Assembly (NCBI RefSeq): GCF_005116455.1
Contig: NZ_SWBP01000001.1
Span: 310,001 to 374,000 of the forward strand
Length of the DNA: 64,000 bases
From: Pedobacter cryophilus
GTDB lineage: Bacteria > Bacteroidota > Bacteroidia > Sphingobacteriales > Sphingobacteriaceae
Reading direction: 5' to 3'
Numbering within the stretch: the stretch's first letter is position 1; each line of letters begins with the position of its first letter. A model generated the notes under the pieces. The model saw only the letters and a list, made by a program, of their open reading frames with translations, searched no databases and had not been told where the DNA came from. Position numbers and translations under genes: made by a program. Shown here piece by piece: positions 35,667 through 44,475 of the stretch.

Positions 35667-37808
35667 ATGAAAAATATATTTAAAAATTTCTCTTTCAGGA
35701 AATATAAAAAAACTTTGCTCATTGTGTTTGCAAGCGTCTTTTTATTGTTTTTTGTGGGTGGGGTAATTGCTTATTCTAAAAGAGAAGCATTGCTTAAAAC
35801 TGTGATTGAAAAAAGCATTGCCAAAGCAAAATCCAAGTATAATTTGAATGTAAAAATAGGTTCTTATCGTTTTAGCGGCTTAAGTACAGTACATTTTGAA
35901 AATATTACCGTAGTGCCAAACCAAAGAGACAGCTTAGCGAATATTAAAAATTTAACTATAGGAGTTAAATTATTCCCTCTAATATTTGGAAAGGTAAAAA
36001 TATCAGAATTAGGTATTGAAAACTCACTTATTTCACTCACTAAAAAGGACAGCATTAGTAATTACGATTTTATTTTCAAAAAAGACAAAAAAGATTCTAC
36101 TAAGAAATCTGCTATTGATCTTTCAGATTTAGCTAATAAACTGATTAACCAAACATTAGATAAAATTCCTGAAGAAATGAATATTAAACAATTCATGATC
36201 AGGTTTGATGAGGACACTACTCATGTTAGTTTATTAACAGAAACTGCAACTATTAATAACGGAGAAGTAAATTCTACTTTAAAGGTGAACGGTAATGAAG
36301 CTATTTGGCATGTTGCAGGTACGGCTGATCCCTCCAATCAGCAATTAGATTTAAAATTCTATGGCGATCGTAAAAAAGTTGAATTCCCTTATTTGGAAAA
36401 TAAATACGCTTTAAAACTGAATTTTGATACTGTTAGAACCATTATGACTAGTGCAAAAAAGGTTGGAGACGAATTTGAGATTGAAGGAAGTTGGTCGGTG
36501 AAAAATCTTTTAATTAATCATATGCGAATAGCTGCAAATGATGTGATTATTAAAGATGGTTCTATTGATGCAAAAATATTAGTAGGCAGCAATTATGTTG
36601 GTTTAGACAGTACATCGGTGATTTATTTAGGTAAGGCGCAAATAAATCCTTTTATCAAATACACCATTAAACCTCACAAAATTTATGAAATGCAGCTTCA
36701 TGCTTTTGACCAAGAAGCACAAGACATTTTTGATGCTTTTCCTGTCGGATTATTTGAATCTTTAGAAGGTATAAAAGTGAATGGAAGATTAAGGTACGAT
36801 CTTAACTTTTATTTGGATAGTAGTAACCCCGACAAGGTTATTTTTAATTCGGCTTTAACAGGAAGTGATGATTTTAAAATCACCCAATTTGGCAAAACCA
36901 ATTTTCAGAAAATAAATAGTGCATTTATTTATACTCCTTTTGAAAAAGGGAAGCCTGTACGTCCAATTTTAATAGGTCCAGAAAATCCAAATTACACTCC
37001 AATAGATCAAATTTCTCCTAACATTAGAAATGCGCTACTTACGTCTGAAGATCCTTCGTTTTACACACACAACGGTTTTGTAGAAGAATCTATCAGGCAA
37101 TCTATAGCTACAAATTTTAAAGCAAAATCTTTCAAAAGAGGCGGAAGTACCATTTCTATGCAATTGGTAAAAAATGTTTATCTCAACAGACAAAAAAACT
37201 TGGCTCGTAAAATTGAAGAAATATTAATTGTATGGCTCATAGAAAATCAAAAATTAACCCCAAAATCCAGACTGTATGAAGTGTATTTAAACATTATAGA
37301 ATGGGGAAGAAATGTTTACGGAATTGGAGAAGCGGCTAGATATTATTTTAGTAAAACTCCAGCTGAGCTTACCATAGGAGAAGCTATTTATTTAGCTCAT
37401 ATTGTTCCTAAACCAAAATCATCTTTATATGCGTGGCAGTCTGACGGATCTTTAAAGCCATACCTATCAGGATATTACAGATTAATTGGGGGATTAATGG
37501 CCCGAAGAGGTTATACCACCAATGATAGTAGTAATTATGGTTACTACGGCGTGAGGCTAAAGGAAAGTTTGAGGCAACAAATTGCTCCATCAGATTTTAT
37601 TCCTGATAGTTTAAGTGAAGAAGAAGATAATAACTTCTTTAATCTCAATATTTTTAACCCCTCAAAAAAAGATTCGCTATCAAAAAAAGAACCTTTCTCA
37701 AATAAATCAATTGTTTCGCCAGAAAACAAAAAAGATACCACCAACAAAACGCCTAAGGAACTTAGGCTAGAAAAAAGACAAAAAAGGAAAGAAAATATCA
37801 TTAATTAA
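35667..37808 (+). CDS. GT51 peptidoglycan transglycosylase with AsmA-like N-terminal region
   Basis: A 713-residue inner-membrane protein: one membrane segment (about 17-37), a long beta-rich region (about 40-420) resembling AsmA-type sequence with repeated small strands, then a GT51 transglycosylase domain (about 440-600). The GT51 motifs are SEDPSFYTHNG (catalytic Glu near 460), KRGGSTISMQLVKN and RKIEEILIVWLIE. There is no transpeptidase domain, so it polymerises glycan strands without cross-linking. The tail after 650 is Ser/Lys-rich and low complexity. It is a single gene. Confidence 0.88.
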   Translation: MKNIFKNFSFRKYKKTLLIVFASVFLLFFVGGVIAYSKREALLKTVIEKSIAKAKSKYNLNVKIGSYRFSGLSTVHFENITVVPNQRDSLANIKNLTIGVKLFPLIFGKVKISELGIENSLISLTKKDSISNYDFIFKKDKKDSTKKSAIDLSDLANKLINQTLDKIPEEMNIKQFMIRFDEDTTHVSLLTETATINNGEVNSTLKVNGNEAIWHVAGTADPSNQQLDLKFYGDRKKVEFPYLENKYALKLNFDTVRTIMTSAKKVGDEFEIEGSWSVKNLLINHMRIAANDVIIKDGSIDAKILVGSNYVGLDSTSVIYLGKAQINPFIKYTIKPHKIYEMQLHAFDQEAQDIFDAFPVGLFESLEGIKVNGRLRYDLNFYLDSSNPDKVIFNSALTGSDDFKITQFGKTNFQKINSAFIYTPFEKGKPVRPILIGPENPNYTPIDQISPNIRNALLTSEDPSFYTHNGFVEESIRQSIATNFKAKSFKRGGSTISMQLVKNVYLNRQKNLARKIEEILIVWLIENQKLTPKSRLYEVYLNIIEWGRNVYGIGEAARYYFSKTPAELTIGEAIYLAHIVPKPKSSLYAWQSDGSLKPYLSGYYRLIGGLMARRGYTTNDSSNYGYYGVRLKESLRQQIAPSDFIPDSLSEEEDNNFFNLNIFNPSKKDSLSKKEPFSNKSIVSPENKKDTTNKTPKELRLEKRQKRKENIIN

Positions 37809-38018
37809 TTTCAATATACCTGTCTCCATTTTTTTTGTGAGCTGCTTTGTTTGCTATAACAATGGAAATAACTTTTTTTTAGGACAGGCAGGTAGCTAAT
37901 GGCTTATTCTTTCTCTATTTTTAACAAAAAATTATCCAAATCCCCCTAAAAAGTCCTTTTAACTTCATCATTTATAAGTCATAACAAATTAAAAAAAACA
38001 TTTGCATGTTTAAACACA

Positions 38019-38026
38019 TATATTTG
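38019..38026 (+). promoter_or_regulatory. -7 box before the nitroreductase gene
   Basis: TATATTTG fits TAnnTTTG and lies 17 bases before the ATG. A TTTG at 38001 is closer than usual (14-base spacer). Confidence 0.4.
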
Positions 38027-38043
38027 CATAAAATAAATTTGAA

Positions 38044-38691
38044 ATGGAAAATACACAAACAGAAAATATTATTAGCTCTTTAGATTGGAGATACGCCACC
38101 AAATCATTTGATGCTACTAAAAAATTAAACAATCAACAGTTAGACTTATTACTAAGTGCTGTTCAATTAAGTCCTAGTTCTTACGGTTTACAACCCTACC
38201 AAATCATTGTAGTAAGCAATCAAGAAATTAAGGAGCAATTGAAAGCCGCCGCTTATGGACAAGCACAATTAGCTGATGCCTCTCATGTTTTTGTTTTTGC
38301 AAGAACCAAGAATTTCGGCACTCAACATGTTGATGAATATGCGGATAACATTGCAAAAACAAGAGGAACTTCTATTGATGCTATTAAAGGATTTGTTGAT
38401 GTGATGAAAGGTACTGTAGATAGCCGTAGTCAAGAAGAATTAGCAAATTGGAATGCTCGCCAGGCATATATTTCTTTAGGAATTTTATTACAAACTGCTT
38501 CACTTACAGCGATTGATGCTTGCCCTATGGAAGGATTTGACAGCTCTAAATTTGATGAAATATTAGGTCTTGATGAAAAAAACCTGACTGCCGTAGTAAT
38601 AGCTCCAGTTGGTTTTAGATCAGAAGATGATGCTTACCAACATTTTCAGAAAGTAAGAAAATCAAAAGAAGATCTTTTCATACATATCTAA
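38044..38691 (+). CDS. Nitroreductase-family NAD(P)H-dependent oxidoreductase
   Basis: A 215-residue flavoprotein of the NfsB-like type. Visible features are the N-terminal RYATKSFD FMN-contact segment (about 17-24), LSPSSYGLQPYQIIVV (about 42-57) and the C-terminal ACPMEGFDSSKFDEIL segment. It probably reduces quinones or nitro compounds with FMN in the cytoplasm. It is a single gene flanked by a promoter box and a terminator. Confidence 0.93.
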   Translation: MENTQTENIISSLDWRYATKSFDATKKLNNQQLDLLLSAVQLSPSSYGLQPYQIIVVSNQEIKEQLKAAAYGQAQLADASHVFVFARTKNFGTQHVDEYADNIAKTRGTSIDAIKGFVDVMKGTVDSRSQEELANWNARQAYISLGILLQTASLTAIDACPMEGFDSSKFDEILGLDEKNLTAVVIAPVGFRSEDDAYQHFQKVRKSKEDLFIHI

Positions 38692-38706
38692 AAAATACAA
38701 TTTCAT

Positions 38707-38742
38707 AAAAAAAGCTTCCTGAAATTTCAGGAAGCTTTTTTT
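38707..38742. terminator. Bidirectional terminator between nitroreductase gene and rpsP
   Basis: AAAGCTTCCTGAAA and TTTCAGGAAGCTTT form a perfect 14-bp stem with almost no loop, flanked by A and T runs. Confidence 0.9.
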
Positions 38743-38763
38743 GTGCCTTAAAGTTTAGAAAAC

Positions 38764-39324
38764 TTATTCAGCAGCTGGAGTTTCTTCAGACGCATCGTCA
38801 GCAGCTACTTCAGCTTCTGCCGTTACTTCTTCTTCTACTTCTGCAACTGGTTCTTCTTCAACAACTGGAGCATTTTTAGCCGCTACAGCAGCTGCTACAG
38901 CTTCTTTCTTTTTAGTTTCAGCTTCTAAAGCGACTTTCTTCTCAGATTCTTTCTTAGAAAGTAAACCGTCTTTTTTAGTTTGAATTTTTCCTTCTTTACC
39001 TTCTAACCAAGTAGCAAATTTAGCATCTGCTTGTTCTTGAGTTAAAGCGCCTTTAGTAATACCACCGTTTAAGTGATTTTTGTAAAGTACACCTTTGTAA
39101 GAAAGGATAGCTTTTGCCGTATCTGTTGGAGTAGCACCTGTACTTACCCATTCTACAGCTTTTTCGAAGTTTAATTCGATAGTAGCTGGGTTAGTGTTTG
39201 GATTGTAAGAACCTAATCTTTCAATAAATTTACCATCTCTTGGAGCTCTTCCGTCTGCTACCACGATGTAATAAAAAGGTTTACCCTTTTTACCATGTCT
39301 TTGTAATCTAATTTTAGTTGCCAT
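38764..39324 (-). CDS. rpsP: 30S ribosomal protein S16 with long acidic/alanine tail
   Basis: A 186-residue S16. Residues 1 to about 85 are the ribosomal domain (MATKIRLQRHGKKGKPFYYIVV-type start; RDGKFIERLGSYNP). A further ~100 residues form a Lys-rich then Ala/Glu/Val-rich low-complexity tail ending SEETPAAE. Such tails occur in Bacteroidota S16 and are of unknown use. It is monocistronic here, whereas in many bacteria rpsP is followed by rimM and trmD. An inverted repeat covers its promoter and leader. Confidence 0.97.
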   Translation of the reverse strand: MATKIRLQRHGKKGKPFYYIVVADGRAPRDGKFIERLGSYNPNTNPATIELNFEKAVEWVSTGATPTDTAKAILSYKGVLYKNHLNGGITKGALTQEQADAKFATWLEGKEGKIQTKKDGLLSKKESEKKVALEAETKKKEAVAAAVAAKNAPVVEEEPVAEVEEEVTAEAEVAADDASEETPAAE

Positions 39325-39340
39325 TTTTTAAATACATTAA

Positions 39341-39383
39341 AGTTTTGCAATATTCCTTTTTCTCGAAAAGGAATGCAAAAGTA
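39341..39383 (-). promoter_or_regulatory. rpsP promoter and leader inverted repeat
   Basis: On the minus strand the -7 box TACTTTTG (39383-39376) runs into an imperfect inverted repeat: TTTTGCA-TTCCTTTT and AAAAGGAA-TATTGCAAAA around CGAGA. The inner arms (TTCCTTTT) would form an RNA hairpin at the very 5' end of the transcript; the whole repeat also overlaps the promoter, so an operator or a leader-based control of S16 synthesis is possible. Confidence 0.5.
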
Positions 39384-39465
39384 CCATTTATAAACTATAA
39401 AACAGTGTTGGTCAGAAAATTATTTTTTTTATCAATAACTTATGAAATGTCTGTACTTTTATCAA

Positions 39466-40002
39466 ATGGTTCATAAATCGGTATTCATAACACTCGCCTT
39501 TTGTTTTTGCTTATTGCTGTCACAAGCTCAAGAAAACAGAATTTTAATCACTTATCAAAATAAAGAGACCAAATCTTTAAAAAAAGGAGATAATATTCGT
39601 GTTTCTTATCCAACAGCCAAGCTTGATCTAAAAAAAGACAATAGAAATCCAGAAATTTTAGGCTTTAGGGGAAAAATAGACTCCATTAGCGCTAATCAAA
39701 TATGGCTAAAAACCGATAAAAGAAGCTCTAAGAACCTTGCCTTAAACGTAAATGATTTGATAGCGCTAAAAAAAATATCAGGTAGTTCTACCTTTTTTAC
39801 TTTTTTAGCAACATATGCAATTATAGGAACCGGAGCAATTCTGTATACGAATTCTTTGGATATTAATTCTGGCGTTACTGCATTTGCGGGTGCTTTTTCT
39901 ATTTTCCCTGCCGCAGTTATTACTGCAAACGTGTTTTATCCGGCTAAACCGCACAAAAAAATAGGTAATGGATACACTATTAAGGTGATTACCATCAACT
40001 AA
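39466..40002 (+). CDS. Hypothetical exported membrane protein
   Basis: A 178-residue protein beginning MVHKSVFITL with a signal peptide ending LLLSQAQ, then a beta-rich region (KSLKKGDNIRVSYP, GKIDSISANQIWL, about 30-105) and two hydrophobic stretches (about 113-131 and 138-160) containing TFFTFLATYAIIGTGAIL. I do not recognise a family. I chose ATG 39466 over 39442 because it begins directly at the basic end of the signal peptide. The YbjQ-like gene follows after 63 bases on the same strand. Confidence 0.65.
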   Translation: MVHKSVFITLAFCFCLLLSQAQENRILITYQNKETKSLKKGDNIRVSYPTAKLDLKKDNRNPEILGFRGKIDSISANQIWLKTDKRSSKNLALNVNDLIALKKISGSSTFFTFLATYAIIGTGAILYTNSLDINSGVTAFAGAFSIFPAAVITANVFYPAKPHKKIGNGYTIKVITIN

Positions 40003-40065
40003 ATTTTAGAATTTGGAAGTAACATTTTCAAAGTAACACTATCTAAATTGATAAAAAACAAGAAC

Positions 40066-40386
40066 ATGATTATTACAACAACTCATAGTATAGAAGGAAA
40101 AAAAATAGTTAAATATCTAGGATTGGTTTCTGGAGAGGCTATTATTGGGGCTAACCTTGTAAAAGATTTTTTTGCTGGGATAAGAGATATAGTTGGCGGA
40201 AGAGCTGGCTCTTATGAAGAAGGTTTAAGAGAAGCTAAAAACATTGCATTGGCCGAAATGCAAGAACACGCAGCAAGGTTAGGCGCAAATGCAATAGTTG
40301 GAATAGATTTAGATTACGAAACAATGGGAGGCAGTGGCAGCATGCTTATGGTGTCAGCAAGTGGAACGGCTGTAATTGTAGAATAA
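40066..40386 (+). CDS. YbjQ-family (UPF0145/DUF74) protein
   Basis: A 106-residue cytoplasmic protein spanning one YbjQ domain: [20 protein letters not shown] at the start, then the family core [21 protein letters not shown] and [14 protein letters not shown], ending with a strand [11 protein letters not shown]. Members assemble as pentamers and some are annotated as heavy-metal binding, but the function is unclear. The in-frame TTG at 40048 is ignored in favour of the ATG. Confidence 0.92.
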   Translation: MIITTTHSIEGKKIVKYLGLVSGEAIIGANLVKDFFAGIRDIVGGRAGSYEEGLREAKNIALAEMQEHAARLGANAIVGIDLDYETMGGSGSMLMVSASGTAVIVE

Positions 40387-40406
40387 TTTTATTTTCAAGA
40401 AGCAAG

Positions 40407-40442
40407 TAGTTCAAGTATCAAAAATGCTTGAACTATTTTTTT
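40407..40442. terminator. Bidirectional terminator, overlapping the end of a small gene
   Basis: TAGTTCAAG and CTTGAACTA form a 9-bp stem with an 11-nt loop and a T tract. The right arm contains the stop codon of the minus-strand FeoB-associated peptide. Confidence 0.75.
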
Positions 40443-40585
40443 GTTTCAATTTGCGAAAAATCTACGCCGCATTTGCAACTAGAACCACATCCTTTTTTAG
40501 CTTTTAAGCTTAGAAAAACTGATCTTGAGATATAAAAAACCGCTCCCAAAAAAAGAATAAATATAATTATGATTTGAAAATCCAT
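40433..40585 (-). CDS. FeoB-associated Cys-rich membrane peptide
   Basis: A 50-residue peptide starting MDFQIIIIFILFLGAVFYIS: one N-terminal membrane segment (3-20), a basic stretch with KAKKGCGSSCKCGVDFSQIE (29-47), and three cysteines at 33, 37 and 39. This matches the FeoB-associated Cys-rich family of small membrane peptides. No feoB or feoA is in the window, so here it is an orphan. It may take part in ferrous iron uptake, on family grounds only. Confidence 0.85.
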   Translation of the reverse strand: MDFQIIIIFILFLGAVFYISRSVFLSLKAKKGCGSSCKCGVDFSQIETKK

Positions 40586-40671
40586 GATGTTATAAAGTTA
40601 AATTATTATTAATTATACATAGTCATATAAAATTCAAATGATTAACCTGCTGAAAGTTCCAATTTAAACCC

Positions 40672-40679
40672 TAACTTTG
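40672..40679 (+). promoter_or_regulatory. -7 box before typA
   Basis: TAACTTTG fits TAnnTTTG, 26 bases before the ATG; no clear -33 element. Confidence 0.4.
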
Positions 40680-40705
40680 CAAAAATTTTTTTAGAGCTTT
40701 TTTTA

Positions 40706-42517
40706 ATGCAAAAGATAAGGAATATTGCGATTATCGCACACGTTGACCACGGTAAAACCACATTGGTTGACAAAATTTTACACTCTTGTTCTATCTTTAG
40801 AGATAACGAATCTACAGGAGAATTAATATTAGACAACAATGATTTGGAGCGTGAACGTGGTATTACTATCGTTTCTAAAAACGTTTCTGTTCAATATAAA
40901 GATGTAAAAATCAACATTATTGACACTCCTGGTCACGCTGATTTTGGCGGTGAAGTAGAGCGTGTATTGAAAATGGCTGATGGAGTTTTAATACTTTGTG
41001 ATGCTTTTGAAGGCGCCATGCCTCAAACTCGTTTTGTAACTCAAAAAGCTTTAGCATTAGGCTTAAAGCCAATTGTTGTTGTAAACAAAGTAGATAAAGA
41101 AAATTGCCGACCAGAAGAGGTTTATGAGCAAATTTTCGAATTATTTTTCAACTTAGAAGCCACAGAAGATCAATTAGATTTCCAAGTAATTTACGGATCT
41201 TCTAAACAAGGTTGGATGAGTACTGATTGGAAAGTTCCTACAGATAATATTTTTCCATTGATGGATGCTATCTTAGAAAACATTCCTCCAGCTCCTATTC
41301 AAGAAGGTACTTTGCAAATGCAAATTACTTCTTTAGATTATTCTTCTTTCGTTGGTCGTATTGCAGTTGGTAGAGTTGCCCGTGGTACTATCAAAGAAAA
41401 CATGCCAGTTTCTTTAGTGAAACGTGATGGTAAAATTGTAAAATCAAGAATTAAAGAATTATACACATTTGAAGGGTTAGGTAAGGTTAAAGTTACCGAG
41501 GTTTCTTCGGGTGATATTTGTGCTGTAGTTGGTATTGAAGGTTTTGACATTGGTGATACCATTGCCGATTTCAACAATCCTGAGCAATTAGAAGTTATCC
41601 ATATTGATGAGCCAACAATGAATATGTTGTTTACTATCAATAACTCTCCTTTCTTTGGTAAAGAAGGGAAATTTGTAACCTCACAACGTTTACGTGAGCG
41701 TTTATACAAAGAGATGGAGAAAAACTTAGCCTTAAAGGTGGTAGAAACAGAATCTCCTGATGCTTATTTAGTTTACGGACGTGGAATTCTGCATTTATCG
41801 GTTTTAATTGAAACCATGCGTAGAGAAGGTTACGAAATGCAGGTTGGTCAGCCACAAGTTATTGTGAAAATGATTGACGGCGTTAAATGCGAACCAGTTG
41901 AAACCTTAATTGTAGATGTACCAGGTGAAGTTGCTGGTAAAGTAATTGAATTGGTAACTCAGCGTAAAGGTGATTTATTAATTATGGAGCCTAAAGGCGA
42001 TTTACAACATTTAGAATTTGAAATCCCAGCTCGTGGCATCATTGGATTAAGAAATAATGTTTTAACTGCTACTGCAGGTGAAGCGATTATGGCACACCGT
42101 TTTAAAGCTTACGAGCCTTGGAAAGGTCCAATTCCTGGAAGAGGAAATGGTGTTTTAATTTCTATGGATAAGGGTATGACAACTGCTTATGCGATTGATA
42201 AATTACAAGACAGAGGGCGTTTCTTTATTGATCCAGGAGTTGATATTTACGAAGGTCAAATTTTAGGAGAGCACATTCGTGATAATGATTTGGTAATTAA
42301 CATCACAAAAGGAAAGCAATTAACCAACATGAGAGCTTCTGGTACTGATGACAACGTTCGTATTGCACCAGCTATTAAATTCTCTTTAGAAGAATGTATG
42401 GAATACATACAAGCTGATGAATATATTGAGGTTACACCAGCGAGCATCCGTTTACGTAAAATTTACTTAACAGAAAATGAGCGTAAAGTGAATGGCAAAA
42501 AGTTTGTGAATCAATAA
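40706..42517 (+). CDS. typA: Translational GTPase TypA/BipA
   Basis: A 603-residue ribosome-binding GTPase. G-domain motifs are AHVDHGKTT (10-18), RGITI (about 51-55), DTPGHADFG (about 72-80) and NKVDKENCRP (about 127-136), followed by EF-Tu-like and EF-G-like domains and the TypA-specific C-terminal domain (about 480-603) with YEPWKGPIPGRGNGVLIS. It helps 50S assembly and growth under stress or cold. It is a single gene with strong terminator and codon use like a well-expressed gene. Confidence 0.97.
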   Translation: MQKIRNIAIIAHVDHGKTTLVDKILHSCSIFRDNESTGELILDNNDLERERGITIVSKNVSVQYKDVKINIIDTPGHADFGGEVERVLKMADGVLILCDAFEGAMPQTRFVTQKALALGLKPIVVVNKVDKENCRPEEVYEQIFELFFNLEATEDQLDFQVIYGSSKQGWMSTDWKVPTDNIFPLMDAILENIPPAPIQEGTLQMQITSLDYSSFVGRIAVGRVARGTIKENMPVSLVKRDGKIVKSRIKELYTFEGLGKVKVTEVSSGDICAVVGIEGFDIGDTIADFNNPEQLEVIHIDEPTMNMLFTINNSPFFGKEGKFVTSQRLRERLYKEMEKNLALKVVETESPDAYLVYGRGILHLSVLIETMRREGYEMQVGQPQVIVKMIDGVKCEPVETLIVDVPGEVAGKVIELVTQRKGDLLIMEPKGDLQHLEFEIPARGIIGLRNNVLTATAGEAIMAHRFKAYEPWKGPIPGRGNGVLISMDKGMTTAYAIDKLQDRGRFFIDPGVDIYEGQILGEHIRDNDLVINITKGKQLTNMRASGTDDNVRIAPAIKFSLEECMEYIQADEYIEVTPASIRLRKIYLTENERKVNGKKFVNQ

Positions 42518-42534
42518 GCAATAGCTATTTTTAT

Positions 42535-42574
42535 AAAAGCCCTTCAAGTTTAAAACTTGAAGGGCTTTTTTTTT
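42535..42574. terminator. Terminator between typA and the LamG lipoprotein gene
   Basis: GCCCTTCAAGTTT and AAACTTGAAGGGC form a perfect stem, followed by nine T residues and preceded by A residues, so it may act both ways. Confidence 0.9.
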
Positions 42575-42591
42575 GTGATATTTTTATCTCT

Positions 42592-43584
42592 TTATTCCAA
42601 AACATGACATAACTTATTAATTTCAGAAACACTTAAAACTCTATTATAAATTCTAAATTCGTCTATTTTTCCTTTTAAAGGAAAAGAACCATCATATCTG
42701 CAACCTAATTTTGCTATTACTTCATTGTTGCTATAAAATGGCAGAACATTAAAACTTGATGATACTTCACCTACTAAATTACAATCGACAAATAGTTTTA
42801 AGGTATTATCGGACCTTGTTGCAATCAATAGATACCATTTTTTAGCCTCTAAAGGAATATTACTTGCCTTAAAAAAAGAATTGTAATTTTTATTGTAAGC
42901 TCCAATAGCCCACCCATCTCCATCAGATACATTATTCATAGCTTGAAAATGTTGATCTCCACCAATATTTCCTATTGAAAAAGGCATAAACTGACTAGAA
43001 AATACTGGAACTTGATCTAAATAAACCCATAAACAATAGGTGTAATTATTTAAAATAAGTTTTTCTGAAGGTATCTTAATATAGCTATTGGCACTTCCAT
43101 TAAATTGATAAGCAGAATTCAAAACACCTGCTTTACCAGTCGTAAGCAAAACTTGACTTGAATTTCCGTGGATCAAATTTCCAGACTTATCATTAGTGTT
43201 TCCATCAAAATCATAGTGAAGTACTAATCCTTTTTTTAAAATATTATTCACTTGAATAATTACCTTAACCTCTACAGAATCTTTTCCATCTTTTGAATAA
43301 ACCATAAGTTTAGCGGCTGAAAACCCTTCTCTAAAATACTTAACAACTGGACTTAATTCCTTAGATTGATTTGGAGATCCTCCTTCAAATGTCCACTTAA
43401 ATTTAGCGTCTTTAAATAGACTTGACGTATTGGTGAATTTGATACTGTCTCCTTCAAAAATATTAGTGTTTGAGACTTCAAATGAAACTTTAGTTTTAAA
43501 ATCATCATCAACCACAATAGAATCTTTCTTTTTACAAGAATAAAATACAGTTATAAAAAGAAGGATAAAACAAAGATTTTTCAT
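42592..43584 (-). CDS. Surface lipoprotein with PKD-like and LamG (concanavalin-like) domains
   Basis: A 330-residue lipoprotein: leader and lipobox FYSC with Cys17, then KKKDS. Residues about 30-105 form a PKD-like domain (FEGDSIKFTNTSSLFKDAKFKW). Residues about 115-325 form a LamG/jellyroll domain with YDFDGNTNDKSG, NYTYCLWVYLDQ and IDEFRIYNRVLS. Such proteins bind sugars or other ligands at the cell surface. I chose the ATG at 43584, which begins the lipoprotein leader, over an in-frame ATG at 43650 with a non-leader sequence. Confidence 0.85.
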   Translation of the reverse strand: MKNLCFILLFITVFYSCKKKDSIVVDDDFKTKVSFEVSNTNIFEGDSIKFTNTSSLFKDAKFKWTFEGGSPNQSKELSPVVKYFREGFSAAKLMVYSKDGKDSVEVKVIIQVNNILKKGLVLHYDFDGNTNDKSGNLIHGNSSQVLLTTGKAGVLNSAYQFNGSANSYIKIPSEKLILNNYTYCLWVYLDQVPVFSSQFMPFSIGNIGGDQHFQAMNNVSDGDGWAIGAYNKNYNSFFKASNIPLEAKKWYLLIATRSDNTLKLFVDCNLVGEVSSSFNVLPFYSNNEVIAKLGCRYDGSFPLKGKIDEFRIYNRVLSVSEINKLCHVLE

Positions 43585-43725
43585 AAAAAGAAATTTATTA
43601 AATCTACTTAATTCAAAATAAAATATTGTGAGGATATGATTTATGATCAAACTTAATTAGCCAACGGTAAAATTTATGAAATTAAACATCCTCTTTATTA
43701 AGTATCTATTATTTTGTTAAAAAAG

Positions 43726-43733
43726 TATATTTG
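43726..43733 (+). promoter_or_regulatory. -7 box at the head of the polysaccharide locus
   Basis: TATATTTG fits TAnnTTTG and lies 22 bases before the ATG at 43756. No -33 element at the expected distance is clear. Confidence 0.45.
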
Positions 43734-43755
43734 CATTTAATTTAAAGATTGTTGA

Positions 43756-44436
43756 ATGGCAGATGACAGGTTAAATCCCACCCTTTTTCATACTCGATAT
43801 GTCGTTTTAACGCAGTTAAGAGATACAACTGTGGCTAAAATAAAAGAACTTACATCTAGTAAAAGGGATCAAATTCTTGTAGATTTTGGATGTGGAGATA
43901 TGCCTTATAGAAGTATTATTGAACCTCTGGTTGGTAAATATTTAGGCGTTGATTTAGATATTAACCCAAAAGCTGAGCATTTTATTGATTTTGACAGTAA
44001 AACCAGCCTGCCAGATAATTATGCTGATATTATTTTATCTAATCAGGTATTGGAACATGTGGACACTCCAAGTGGCTATTTAAAAGAAGCATTAAGAATT
44101 TTAAAGCCTGGCGGATCTATAATTTTAACTACACATGGATATTGGTTTTATCATCCTACACCAAATGATTACTGGAGATGGACAAGTGCGGGGCTAAGAA
44201 AAATTATAGAAGCAGAAGGTTATAAAATTGACTCATTTTATGGAATACTAGGTTTAGCGGCTAGTGGTTTGCAATTATTGCAAGATGGTATAGTTTTAAA
44301 ATTACCAAAATTCTTAATCCCACCTGTTGCTTTAGTAATGCAATCGCTCATTCGTCTTTTTAATAAAATAAACTCACAAACGCAGCGCAACCGAGATGGG
44401 GCACTATATGTAGTAGTTGCTCGAAAACAATTATAA
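43756..44436 (+). CDS. Class I SAM-dependent methyltransferase (polysaccharide locus)
   Basis: A 226-residue methyltransferase. Motif I is LVDFGCGD (41-48), motif II LGVDLDINP, and the post-I segment ADIILSNQVLEHVD (about 93-106) fits a small-molecule or sugar methylase (Methyltransf_11/25). It opens a forward run of five genes to 48789 and probably modifies a sugar or lipid intermediate. The substrate cannot be read from the sequence. Confidence 0.85.
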   Translation: MADDRLNPTLFHTRYVVLTQLRDTTVAKIKELTSSKRDQILVDFGCGDMPYRSIIEPLVGKYLGVDLDINPKAEHFIDFDSKTSLPDNYADIILSNQVLEHVDTPSGYLKEALRILKPGGSIILTTHGYWFYHPTPNDYWRWTSAGLRKIIEAEGYKIDSFYGILGLAASGLQLLQDGIVLKLPKFLIPPVALVMQSLIRLFNKINSQTQRNRDGALYVVVARKQL

Positions 44437-44475
44437 TATCGAAATTATACCTTTCATTTTTTTTGCTAATACTAA

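Noticed and set aside
37809-38043. Possible regulatory element with CCTGTC/GACAGG words after the GT51 gene
   Set aside because: The complementary words are short and spaced widely; only the -7 box at 38019 is supportable.
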